The notes under the pieces were generated by a model that saw nothing but the letters and a program-made list of their open reading frames with translations, did no database searches and was not told where the DNA came from. From NCBI RefSeq assembly GCF_004364245.1, contig NZ_SOAV01000011.1, positions 245,215 through 309,214 on the forward strand: DNA of 64,000 bases, read 5' to 3'. The position numbers and the translations under genes are program-made. Below, in pieces: positions 9,144-17,224 of the stretch. Origin of the DNA: Streptomyces sp. BK208 (GTDB lineage Bacteria; Actinomycetota; Actinomycetes; Streptomycetales; Streptomycetaceae). Position 1 is the first letter of the stretch. Every line of letters begins with the position of its first letter.

Positions 9144-9312
9144 GGTGCACCCTGCCTTTCTTCGGGTCCTTGCCGTCGGAATGCGCCGGGGAGCTGCCCC
9201 CGGCGGCCGACCCCACTATCCGGTTCTCCCGACCGCTCCAGCGGGGAACAAGGGCCCTTCACACACGAACGGGGGGAAACAGGGGATCCATGCATGAAAC
9301 GGGCCGGGCCCT

Positions 9313-10224
9313 TCACGCCGGTCGCGTCCGGTCCGCGAACACCCAGCGGTTGCCTCCCAGGGCGTCGTTCTCCTCGGGCAGCGGTCCGCGTCCGTGCAGG
9401 CGGGTGAAGTCGAAGGGGGTGCGGACCGACGCGGCCCAGCCCCTGCCCGTCAGACGGGCAGCGGAGTCGGGCCGCGGCTCCCGGCTGAACAGGTCGAGCA
9501 GGTCGATGCCGAGCTGTCGGCGCGTGGACGTGTACAGCGGACTGTCCCGGTACGCCATCAGGTCCTTCTCCAGCTTGACTTCGTAGGCCAGGGCACTGCC
9601 GGGCGCACTCAGCCGGTCGACCGTGTCGATGAGCGCGGTCTCGGCGGCGTGCGGCAGGTAGAACAGCAGTCCCTCGACCAGCCACACGGTGGGGGTCGTG
9701 GGGTCGAAGCCGGCAGCCGTCAGCGCGCCGGCCCAGTCGGCGCGCAGGTCGACCCCGATCGGCACGCGCGCCGCCCCGGGGTCGGCCGACAAGGCGTCGA
9801 GGACCTTGTGCTTGAACGCGAGGACTCCGTCCCTGTCGATCTCGAAGATCACGCAGCCGGCGGGCCAGTCGAGCCGGAAGGCCCGTGTGTCCAGTCCGGC
9901 ACCCAGCAGCACCACCTGACGGATGCCGGCGGACCGGACCGACCGGAGCAGGAAGTCGTCGAGAACCCGGGTACGCAGACCGAAGTAGCGCGCGAAGCGT
10001 CCCCAGAGCGGGCTCCGGTCCCCGTCCGGAACCTGCTCCAGGCGGACCGGCCAGTGCGCGGAGGCGCCCGCGCCCAGGACGAAGTGCTCCGCGTAGACGT
10101 CCTGGGCGAGGCTGTCGGGGCGGTGGGTCTCGATCGCCCGCGCCGCGGCGACCAGGAGGGCGGTCAGCCCCACTCCTCCCTCCACGCCGTCCGTACTGGT
10201 GCTGAGCGATGCCGTGTCGGCCAT
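9313..10224 (-). CDS. Class I SAM-dependent methyltransferase (leucine carboxyl methyltransferase-like)
   Basis: A 303-residue methyltransferase of the family with VVLLGAGLDTRAFRLDWPAG and VIFEIDRDGVLAFK as SAM-binding motifs, and a C-terminus ending in GGNRWVFADRTRPA. These putative O-methyltransferases are numerous in Streptomyces and are mostly uncharacterised. It lies 80 bp downstream of the alcohol dehydrogenase of the furan-type operon on the same strand and could be its last gene, but the gap leaves that open. Confidence 0.88.
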   Translation of the reverse strand: MADTASLSTSTDGVEGGVGLTALLVAAARAIETHRPDSLAQDVYAEHFVLGAGASAHWPVRLEQVPDGDRSPLWGRFARYFGLRTRVLDDFLLRSVRSAGIRQVVLLGAGLDTRAFRLDWPAGCVIFEIDRDGVLAFKHKVLDALSADPGAARVPIGVDLRADWAGALTAAGFDPTTPTVWLVEGLLFYLPHAAETALIDTVDRLSAPGSALAYEVKLEKDLMAYRDSPLYTSTRRQLGIDLLDLFSREPRPDSAARLTGRGWAASVRTPFDFTRLHGRGPLPEENDALGGNRWVFADRTRPA

Positions 10225-10303
10225 GCCTTCTCCGTCATGAAGTCGTGTGGGTCGGGCGTCCGTCGCAGGCGCCGGCCTGGTGCGGCGGCGGTGCGGGGCC
10301 TGT

Positions 10304-11407
10304 TCAGTGCCGCCGGCCGTCCGGGACCAGGACGGGTTTGACCACGCGGCCCGTCTCGCAGTCGTGTTCGGCCTGGTTGATGTCGGCGAGCGGATAGGTG
10401 CGGATCAGCTGGTCGAAGGGGAACCGCTCGGACTGCCAGAGCTCGGTGAGGCGGGGGATGAGCACTCCGGGGACGGCGTCGCCCTCGCAGATGTGGGCGA
10501 TGCTGCGCCCCCGGTCCAGGGTCCCCACGTCGAGCGGCAGGGTGTCGTGGAGCCGTGCCACGAGGCCGAGCCGGCCGGTCGGACGCAGCGACCGGAGCGC
10601 CTCGTTGATCAGCCGGGCGGACCCCGTGGTGTCCAGCGCGTACGCCGCTCCCCCGCCGGTCAGCCGCAGGACACGGTCGGACGGTCCGGTCGGTGTGGCG
10701 GGGACCGGCAGGGCGTGGAACCGCTCGGCGAGGGCCAGCCGCCCGGGGTGCCGGTCCACGGCCACGGTCACCGCGCCGGCTGCGTGGGCCGCCATCACCG
10801 CGGCCAGGCCCACCGCGCCCGCACCGAAGACGGCGAGGGTGTCACCGGGTCCGAGGCCGAAGGAGTTGAAGACGGCACCGGCACCGGTGAGGAAGCCGCA
10901 ACCGAGCGGTCCGAGCAGCTCGAGGGGCAGTGAGGGATCGACCCGGACGGCGTTGCGGGCCGGGACCAGGGCGTACTCGGCGAACGACGACTGGCCGAAC
11001 CAGCGGGGAGCCAGGGGCGTCCCGGTCGCGTCGGTGAAGCGTGCGGCGTCTTCCTCGCGCCCGCCGTACAGGTTCAGCGAGGCGAAGGAGTCGCAGTAGG
11101 CGGGGGCGGCGCCCAAGCAGTTGCGGCAGTGCCCGCAGGAGTCGAAGCTCAGCACCACATGGTCGCCGGGGCTCAGACCGGTGCCCGTGCCGCCCGTCTC
11201 CACCACGACTCCGGACCCCTCGTGGCCGAGGACCGCCGGCAGCGGCGAGCGGCCGGCCGAGCGCCGCACCGCGAGATCGGTCCGGCACATCCCGCAGCCC
11301 GCGATCCGGACCAGGACCTCCCCCGTGGCCGGGCCCTCCGCCAGCACCACCTCCTCGACGGTGAACGGATCGTCGTACGCACGCAGCACCGCAGCGCCGA
11401 ACCTCAC
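10304..11407 (-). CDS. Zinc-dependent medium-chain alcohol dehydrogenase
   Basis: A 367-residue zinc alcohol dehydrogenase of the aryl-alcohol type. Catalytic zinc ligands sit in GCGMCRTD and GHEGSGVVVETG; structural zinc cysteines in SCGHCRNCLG and PAYC; the NAD-binding motif is GAGAVGLAAVMAAHAAG. The GTG at 11405-11407 was chosen because it sits one base after the aldehyde dehydrogenase stop with a GGAGG-like ribosome site inside that gene. Upstream in-frame residues are just the other gene read out of frame. Inferred role: interconverts an alcohol and aldehyde made by the MfnB-like enzyme. Confidence 0.9.
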   Translation of the reverse strand: MRFGAAVLRAYDDPFTVEEVVLAEGPATGEVLVRIAGCGMCRTDLAVRRSAGRSPLPAVLGHEGSGVVVETGGTGTGLSPGDHVVLSFDSCGHCRNCLGAAPAYCDSFASLNLYGGREEDAARFTDATGTPLAPRWFGQSSFAEYALVPARNAVRVDPSLPLELLGPLGCGFLTGAGAVFNSFGLGPGDTLAVFGAGAVGLAAVMAAHAAGAVTVAVDRHPGRLALAERFHALPVPATPTGPSDRVLRLTGGGAAYALDTTGSARLINEALRSLRPTGRLGLVARLHDTLPLDVGTLDRGRSIAHICEGDAVPGVLIPRLTELWQSERFPFDQLIRTYPLADINQAEHDCETGRVVKPVLVPDGRRH

Positions 11408-11408
11408 G

Positions 11409-12818
11409 TCACGCCTCCTCCGGGCGGTGCACGACGAAGGGTCTGAGGTTTCCGTGCAGCCCCCACGGTCCGCCCGCGACGCCGACACCGCTGTCCTTGG
11501 CACCCGCGAAGGGCTGAGCCAGGGAGAGTTCGGCGTGGTGATTGATCCAGGCCGTTCCGCACTCCAGGCGGTCGGCGACGGTCGCGGCCAGGTCGGCGTC
11601 GGTGCCCCACACCGAGCCGCCCAGTCCGAAGCCGGTGCCGTTGGCCGCCCGGACGGCCTCGTCGAGGCTGTCGTACGGCAGGACGGGCAGGACCGGGCCG
11701 AACTGCTCCTCGGTCACCACCGGGCTGTCGGCCGGTACGTCGGCCAGGATCGTCGGGGCGAAGAAGTACCCCGGCCGGTCCAGGCGGTGTCCACCGGCAG
11801 CGGCTCGGCCGCCGTCCGCCAGGGCGCGGGCCGTGAGGTGCTCGACGCGGGCGAGTTGCGGGGCGTTGTTGACCGGCCCGATGCGCGAGGCCGGGTCGAG
11901 TCCGGGTCCGACGGCGGTGGTGTCCGCCCGGTGGGCGAGGGCCTCCACCACGCGGGTGCAGAGCCGGGCGGGCGCGTAGACCCGTTTGACCGCCATGCAG
12001 ACCTGGCCGCAGTTGCGGAACGCCGCCCAGAACAGCCGGTCCGCGATCTTCTCCACGTCTACGTCGTCGAGCAGGACGGCGGCGTCGTTGCCTCCCAGTT
12101 CCAGGGTGACGCGGGCGAGGGTGGCCGCCGCGCCCGCGGCGACGGCCCGTCCCGTGGCCGCCGATCCGGTGAAGGTCACATGGCGGATCCCCGGGTGCGA
12201 TGCGAGACGGGCGCCGAGCGGCTCCCTTCCGGTGACGATCGTCAGTACGCCCTCGGGCAGGGCACCGGCGAGCACGGACCCCAGCATCAGGGTGGCGAGG
12301 GGGGTGAACGGTGAGGGTTTGAGCACCACCGTGTTGCCCGCGGCGAGGGCCGGCGCGAACTTCGCCGACGCCAGCTGCAGGGGGAAGTTCCACGGGACGA
12401 TCGCGGCGACGGGCCCGATCGGCCGCCACCGCAGCCGGCTGTGCACGGGGCGGCCGTCCGCGATCGGCTGCGTCCCGGTGTCCAGCCCGGCGTAGTAGCG
12501 CAGCCGGGCGGCCGTCCGGGCCACCTCCGCGTGCGACTCGGTCAGCGGTTTGCCTTGTTCGCGGGTGAGGAGCGGGGCGAGAGCGGCGGCGGCCGCGTCG
12601 ACGGCGTCCGCCGCCGCGAGCAGCGCCGTCCTGCGGGCGACCGGGTCGGCCCGCCAGTCCTGCCAGGCCGTGTGGGCCCGGTCGACGACCGCGTCCAGTT
12701 CCTGCGGCCGCCGGTCGGGAGCCTCGTCGAAGGCTTCGCCGGTCGACGGGTCGACGACGGCGAAGTACCCGTTCCGGTCAGCGGGAGCGTACGGGGTGAG
12801 TCCGGTTGCCAGGGTCAT
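11409..12818 (-). CDS. NAD(P)-dependent aldehyde dehydrogenase
   Basis: A 469-residue aldehyde dehydrogenase. Hallmarks: PWNFPLQLASAKFAPALAAG, FTGSAATGRAV, the general-base Glu in TLELGGNDAAV and the nucleophile Cys in FRNCGQVCMAVKRV. The ATG at 12816-12818 lies 2 bp after the stop of the MfnB-like gene, and the next gene starts 1 bp after its own stop, so the three form one translationally coupled operon. Likely converts an aldehyde product of the upstream enzyme to a carboxylate. Confidence 0.93.
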   Translation of the reverse strand: MTLATGLTPYAPADRNGYFAVVDPSTGEAFDEAPDRRPQELDAVVDRAHTAWQDWRADPVARRTALLAAADAVDAAAAALAPLLTREQGKPLTESHAEVARTAARLRYYAGLDTGTQPIADGRPVHSRLRWRPIGPVAAIVPWNFPLQLASAKFAPALAAGNTVVLKPSPFTPLATLMLGSVLAGALPEGVLTIVTGREPLGARLASHPGIRHVTFTGSAATGRAVAAGAAATLARVTLELGGNDAAVLLDDVDVEKIADRLFWAAFRNCGQVCMAVKRVYAPARLCTRVVEALAHRADTTAVGPGLDPASRIGPVNNAPQLARVEHLTARALADGGRAAAGGHRLDRPGYFFAPTILADVPADSPVVTEEQFGPVLPVLPYDSLDEAVRAANGTGFGLGGSVWGTDADLAATVADRLECGTAWINHHAELSLAQPFAGAKDSGVGVAGGPWGLHGNLRPFVVHRPEEA

Positions 12819-12820
12819 GG

Positions 12821-13573
12821 TCAGCTCTGTACGGCGACGGCCGCGTGCTCGCGGACGTGCCGGTCCATCTCCGCCCGGAAGGCTGCCACCAGGTGCGGCC
12901 GGATCCGGCCCGTAGTGCGGTCCCCCCGCTCGCAGACCGCTCCGCGCACCCCGACGATGTCCGTCTCGATGCGCGCCAGTTCGCCCAGGTCGCCGGTCTT
13001 GACGCTGCCCGCGAGCGCGGCGAGGAGACCGGCGTCGTGGGCCCGTCGTACGAACTCGGCGCACATGTCGGGCGGCACGTGGTCGAACAGCCGCGTCCCG
13101 TCCTTGACGGCGGTGTCGAGCATGGCGGCGTCGGAACCCGAACGGCGCGCGATGTCCGGCAGCGCGAGCGGGTTGACACAGCCGATGCGGTGGGCGTCGG
13201 CGTATCCCGAGGCGACGACGAAGGCGTCCGCCCGGTGGTCCTTCACCGCCCGGACGACCCCGCGCATGACCTCCACGGCCTGCTCGGGCGTGGCGCATCC
13301 GTAGAGTCCGACCTTGATGTAGGTGGCCCCGGACACGGCGGCGCCGAGCGCCGCCTGGGCCACCGTGCCGGGCTTGTACGGCACGTCCCCCACGGTGGCG
13401 GAGACCGGCTTGTCCGCCGGGACCGCCGCGCGGATCTCCCTGATGACCCACGGGTAGTTGGCGCCGAGCGAGCCCTCGTCGGGCTTCTTGACGTCGACGA
13501 TGTCCAGGTGCTCGGCCGCCTTCGCGCAGTCGAGGGCCTCGTCGACACCGTCCGGAGAAATGAGCAGCAACAA
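12821..13573 (-). CDS. mfnB: MfnB-like (5-formylfuran-3-yl)methyl phosphate synthase
   Basis: A 250-residue TIM-barrel protein of the archaeal MfnB (DUF556) family, which condenses two glyceraldehyde-3-phosphates into 4-(hydroxymethyl)-2-furancarboxaldehyde phosphate for methanofuran. Nearly every family motif is present: DIVDVKKPDEGSLGANYPWV (Lys29 matches the archaeal catalytic lysine), SATVGDVPYKPGT, GATYIKVGLYG, AMLDTAVKDG (second key lysine) and DIVGVRGAVCERGDR. The reading frame has no ATG or GTG at the right place. TTG at 13571-13573 gives LLLLISPDGVD, the family N-terminus, 7 bases after GAAAGGA. It heads the operon with an aldehyde and an alcohol dehydrogenase. Confidence 0.9.
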   Translation of the reverse strand: MLLLISPDGVDEALDCAKAAEHLDIVDVKKPDEGSLGANYPWVIREIRAAVPADKPVSATVGDVPYKPGTVAQAALGAAVSGATYIKVGLYGCATPEQAVEVMRGVVRAVKDHRADAFVVASGYADAHRIGCVNPLALPDIARRSGSDAAMLDTAVKDGTRLFDHVPPDMCAEFVRRAHDAGLLAALAGSVKTGDLGELARIETDIVGVRGAVCERGDRTTGRIRPHLVAAFRAEMDRHVREHAAVAVQS

Positions 13574-13815
13574 GGTTGAGTCCTTTCCCCCGCCCACCCG
13601 TCTGCCCCGAGAGCGGATACGCGGATTCGCCTGGCTCACATGCGGTCCGCACATCATTTCCCGGGGCGTCACGTCTCGGCAGGGCGCGCGAGTGACATAC
13701 GGATCACAGCCACCGGACGCCCGCGCCCCGCGCAACGCGCCGTCTGCGCTGGACCGCCCGCGCCGGCCGGCTCGAACCGTCCGCCGAGGGCCCCGTGGAG
13801 CGGGGCGCCCGCGCA

Positions 13816-14769
13816 TCAGGTGCCGGGACTCAGAGGCCAGCGTGCCCCGGTCAGCTCCGCGGAGCGTTCCCAGAGCCGCCGTGCCTCGTCCGTGCTCCGC
13901 AGGCGGCTGTAGAGCTTCTGCCGCGCGGGAGGGCCGCCCAGGTGGCCCGGGCCTCGGGGGCCGTACAACGCTCCGCGTTCGGCGTCCGGTGACGTGGCCG
14001 CGTACAGCGCGGGGAGCCGCGCGGTGCGGACCGTGCCGAGGAGGATGCCGCGGGCGGACAGGGCCCGGATGACGCGTACGCCCACGGTGTCCTTGGCGCG
14101 GCCCACCTCGGGGCGGGCGGCGAGCAGGTTCGTGGGGGCGACGCCCGGGTGGGACAGGTTGCTGGTGATGCCCCAGCCGCCGGCCTCGCTGCGGCGGTCG
14201 AGTTCGAGCCCGAAAAGTCCGCACGCGATCTTCGACTGGCTGTAGGCACGCCCGCCGTTGTAGGAGCGTTCCCAGTTCAGGTCGTCCCAGTTGATGGCGT
14301 TCCGGTCGGCCGCGATGCTGATCTGCGAGGTCGCCCGGGCCCGTCCGGCCCGCAGCAGCGGGAGCAGGTGGGCGACGAGGGCGAAGTGTCCGAGGTGGTT
14401 GGTGCCGAACTGCAGCTCGAAGCCGTCGTCGGTCGTCTGCCGCCCGGGCGGTGTCATGACGCCGGCGTTGTTCACGAGCAGGTGGATCGGGCGGCCCTCC
14501 GCCAGCAGGTCCCGGCCGAGGGCGGCCACGGAGGTGAGCGAGGACAGGTCCAGCGTCCGCAGGGACACGTCGGCGCCGGGCACCCGGGTCCCGATCGCCT
14601 CGAGCGCCGCCTCGCCCTTGCGCGGGTTGCGCACCGGCAGGAGCACCTCGGCACCGGCGGCCGCCAGGCGGGTCGCGATGCCGAGTCCGATGCCGTCGCT
14701 GGCGCCGGTGACGACCGCGCGCCGGCCGGACAGGTCGGGGACGGTGATGTCGAAGTCGGTGCGTGGCAC
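13816..14769 (-). CDS. Short-chain dehydrogenase/reductase
   Basis: A 317-residue SDR of the retinol-dehydrogenase/oxidoreductase-like branch. It has TGASDGIGLG (cofactor), NNAGVMTPPG, and the catalytic AYSQSKIACGLF (Tyr-x3-Lys). The gene is divergent from an XRE regulator (15047-15889) across about 277 bp, the common actinomycete arrangement in which the regulator controls the SDR. The substrate is unknown. Confidence 0.9.
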   Translation of the reverse strand: MPRTDFDITVPDLSGRRAVVTGASDGIGLGIATRLAAAGAEVLLPVRNPRKGEAALEAIGTRVPGADVSLRTLDLSSLTSVAALGRDLLAEGRPIHLLVNNAGVMTPPGRQTTDDGFELQFGTNHLGHFALVAHLLPLLRAGRARATSQISIAADRNAINWDDLNWERSYNGGRAYSQSKIACGLFGLELDRRSEAGGWGITSNLSHPGVAPTNLLAARPEVGRAKDTVGVRVIRALSARGILLGTVRTARLPALYAATSPDAERGALYGPRGPGHLGGPPARQKLYSRLRSTDEARRLWERSAELTGARWPLSPGT

Positions 14770-15046
14770 GGGCCGCTCCTCGGGTGTCGTTGCTCGCTGG
14801 TGGTGTCGTCCCTTCCACGGTGGCCGGACCGGCCGGCGCGATACAGGGCCTGCCGATCCCCTGATCCGGCGGCCGGGGTACGGCGCTGCCCTGCCCTTTT
14901 CGCAGGTCGTCCCCGGTGTCCGGGCAGGCTGCGGCCGTCCCGGTCACCGGAGAGGGGGATCGGCGGTCCGTGGCTGGGCGGCCCGCGGCGGCCCGGAAGG
15001 GCGGCGCGAGGCGGTAGAAAGGGAAGCGGCCCGAAGGAGAGCACCC

Positions 15047-15889
15047 ATGGAGATCGACCGGAGCGGGCTCGCGGCCTTCCTGCGGCGTCGGCGGGAGCTG
15101 CTGCAGCCCGAGGACGTCGGACTTCCGCGGGGACAGCGCCGCAGGACCCGTGGCCTGCGCCGCGAGGAGGTCGCGGCGCTGTGCCACATGTCGACCGACT
15201 ACTACGCGCGCCTGGAGCGGGAGCGCGGCCCGCAGCCCTCGGAACAGATGACCGCCTCCATCGCCCAGGGCCTGCACCTGTCCCTGGACGAGCGCGACCA
15301 CCTGTTCCGCCTGGCCGGGCACCACCCGCCCGTGCGCGGTGCGGCGGGTGAGCACGTGGGCCCCGGGCTGCTGCGCATCCTCGACCGCCTGGCCGACACC
15401 CCCGCCGAGATCGTCACCGAACTCGGGGAGACGCTGCGGCAGACGCCGCTCGGCGTGGCCCTGACCGGCGACGCCACACGGTTCACCGGACCGGAACGGA
15501 GCATCGGCTTCCGCTGGTTCACCCTGCCGGCCGCCCGCGCCCTGTACGCGCCGGAGGACCACGCCCTGCTCTCCCGGACGTTCACGTCGGGACTGCGCCA
15601 GGTCGTCACGGTGCGGGGCCCGGACTCGCGGGCCGCCCACTACGCCCGGCTCCTGCTGGAGCGCAGCGAGGAGTTCCGCACGTTGTGGGACACCCACGAG
15701 GTGGGTGTCCGCCCCCGCCAGGTCAAACGCTTCCGCCATCCCGACGTCGGGCTCCTGGAGCTGCACTGCCAGACCCTGCTCGATCCCGAGCAGTCGCACC
15801 ATCTGCTCGTCTACACGGCCGCGCCCGGCTCCGAGAGCGACGACAAGCTGCGCCTGCTGTCCGTCGTCGGCGCCCAGCCGGTCCGCTGA
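15047..15889 (+). CDS. XRE-family transcriptional regulator with MmyB-like ligand-binding domain
   Basis: A 280-residue regulator. The N-terminal helix-turn-helix spans RGLRREEVAALCHMSTDYY, followed by an MmyB-type C-terminal domain (FRWFTLPAARALYAPEDH, HTVGV/RPRQVKRFRHPDVG region) thought to bind fatty-acid-like ligands. The ATG at 15047 follows GAAGGAGA by 6 bases. It is divergent from the SDR at 13816-14769, its most likely target. It shares family and architecture with the regulator at 62976-63869. Confidence 0.9.
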   Translation: MEIDRSGLAAFLRRRRELLQPEDVGLPRGQRRRTRGLRREEVAALCHMSTDYYARLERERGPQPSEQMTASIAQGLHLSLDERDHLFRLAGHHPPVRGAAGEHVGPGLLRILDRLADTPAEIVTELGETLRQTPLGVALTGDATRFTGPERSIGFRWFTLPAARALYAPEDHALLSRTFTSGLRQVVTVRGPDSRAAHYARLLLERSEEFRTLWDTHEVGVRPRQVKRFRHPDVGLLELHCQTLLDPEQSHHLLVYTAAPGSESDDKLRLLSVVGAQPVR

Positions 15890-16045
15890 CCGTGCCCTCG
15901 GCCGGCCGTGCCCGTCCGCTGGCCGTGCCCGTCGGCGGCCGGGTGGCCGGCCGGCTCACCTGACCGCCCGGTACGGCGCGGTGCGGTGCGGGAACACACC
16001 GGCCGGGCGCACTGTTGTCGCCGGATGCGGAACGGAGGCGGAACG

Positions 16046-17110
16046 GTGCACGGTGAGTACAAGATCCCCGGCGGCAAGCTGGTCGTCGTGGACGTCGAGG
16101 TGGACGGCGGCGCCCTGCGGCACGTGCGGGTGGCGGGCGACTTCTTCCTGGAACCGGACGAGGCGCTGGACGCCGTGAACCGTGCGCTGGAGGGAGCCCC
16201 GGCGGACACCGACGCGAGCGGACTCGCCGCGCGCATCGACGCGGCCGTGCCGGAGGGCACCGTCATGTACGGGCTGACCTCGGAGGGCGTCGGCATCGCC
16301 GTACGCCGCGCGCTCGCGCACGCCACGGACTGGACGGACTACGACTGGCAGCTGATCCACGAGGGCCCCGAGGCCCCCGCCCTGCACATGGCCCTCGACG
16401 AGGTGCTCACCGCCGAGGTCGCCGCGGGCCGGCGTCCGCCGACGCTGCGGGTGTGGGAGTGGGGCGCACCGGCGGTGATCATCGGCAGCTTCCAGTCGCT
16501 GCGCAACGAGGTGGACCCCGAGGGCGCCGCCCGGCACGGCATCGAGGTGGTGCGCCGCGTCTCCGGCGGCGGCGCCATGTTCGTGGAGCCCGGCAACACG
16601 ATCACGTACTCCCTGTCCGTGCCGGAGGCGCTGGTGCAGGGCCTCTCCTTCCAGGACAGCTACGCCTACCTCGACGACTGGGTGCTCGGCGCGCTCGGCG
16701 AGATGGGCATCCGCGCCTGGTACCAGCCGCTGAACGACATCGCCACCGACCAGGGGAAGATCGCGGGCGCGGCCCAGAAGCGCATGGTGGGCCCGGGCGG
16801 AGGGCCGGGCGCCGTGCTGCACCACGTGACGATGTCGTACGACATCGACGCCGACAAGATGCTGGAAGTGCTGCGCATCGGGCGGGAGAAGATGTCCGAC
16901 AAGGGCACCGGGTCCGCGAAGAAGCGGGTGGACCCGCTGCGCCGTCAGACCGGGCTGGCGCGCGAGACGGTGATCGAGCGGATGGTGGCCTCCTTCGCCA
17001 CCCGGTACGGACTGACCCGGGGCAGGGCGACGGACGAGGAGCTGGCCCTGGCCCGGGAGCTGGCCCGCACGAAGTTCTCCTCCCCCGAGTGGACCGCCCG
17101 GGTGCCCTGA
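16046..17110 (+). CDS. lplA: Lipoate-protein ligase A family protein with N-terminal accessory domain
   Basis: A 354-residue lipoate ligase that should attach lipoate to E2/GcvH domains. Residues 1-85 (GEYKIPGGKLVVVDVEVDGG, GDFFLEPDEAL) resemble the small accessory domain found at the C-terminus of E. coli LplA or as a separate archaeal LplB. The catalytic domain follows, with VVRRVSGGGAMFVEPGNTI (lipoyl-AMP loop) and NDIATDQGKIAGAAQKRM. The order is therefore accessory-then-catalytic. The GTG at 16046 lies 7 bases after GGAGG; an ATG at 16025 would give seven extra residues. Confidence 0.85.
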   Translation: MHGEYKIPGGKLVVVDVEVDGGALRHVRVAGDFFLEPDEALDAVNRALEGAPADTDASGLAARIDAAVPEGTVMYGLTSEGVGIAVRRALAHATDWTDYDWQLIHEGPEAPALHMALDEVLTAEVAAGRRPPTLRVWEWGAPAVIIGSFQSLRNEVDPEGAARHGIEVVRRVSGGGAMFVEPGNTITYSLSVPEALVQGLSFQDSYAYLDDWVLGALGEMGIRAWYQPLNDIATDQGKIAGAAQKRMVGPGGGPGAVLHHVTMSYDIDADKMLEVLRIGREKMSDKGTGSAKKRVDPLRRQTGLARETVIERMVASFATRYGLTRGRATDEELALARELARTKFSSPEWTARVP

Positions 17111-17126
17111 CGGCGGCGAGCCGCCG
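17111..17126. terminator. Hairpin between lplA and the two-component remnant
   Basis: CGGCGGC and GCCGCCG pair around a 2-base loop immediately after the lplA stop and 6 bp from the end of the convergent remnant. It could terminate both. Confidence 0.5.
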
Positions 17127-17131
17127 ACGGC

Positions 17132-17224
17132 TCATGCGCCGCGCACCGAGACCAGACCCGACTCGTAGGCGAACACCACGAGTTGGGCCCGGTGGATGAG
17201 CGCGACCCGGACGACGCCGGTCAT
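17132..17224 (-). pseudogene. Response regulator reduced to its two ends by an in-frame deletion
   Basis: A 30-codon frame that joins the first residues of a NarL/LuxR response regulator (MTGVVRVAL, as in the usual start before the acidic DD pair) directly to its last residues (RAQLVVFAYESGLV, the end of the LuxR DNA-binding domain). The receiver domain and most of the helix-turn-helix, about 190 codons, are missing. The ATG overlaps the histidine kinase stop as ATGA, exactly where the cognate regulator should start. It cannot act as a regulator. An assembly collapse is the alternative explanation. Confidence 0.85.
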
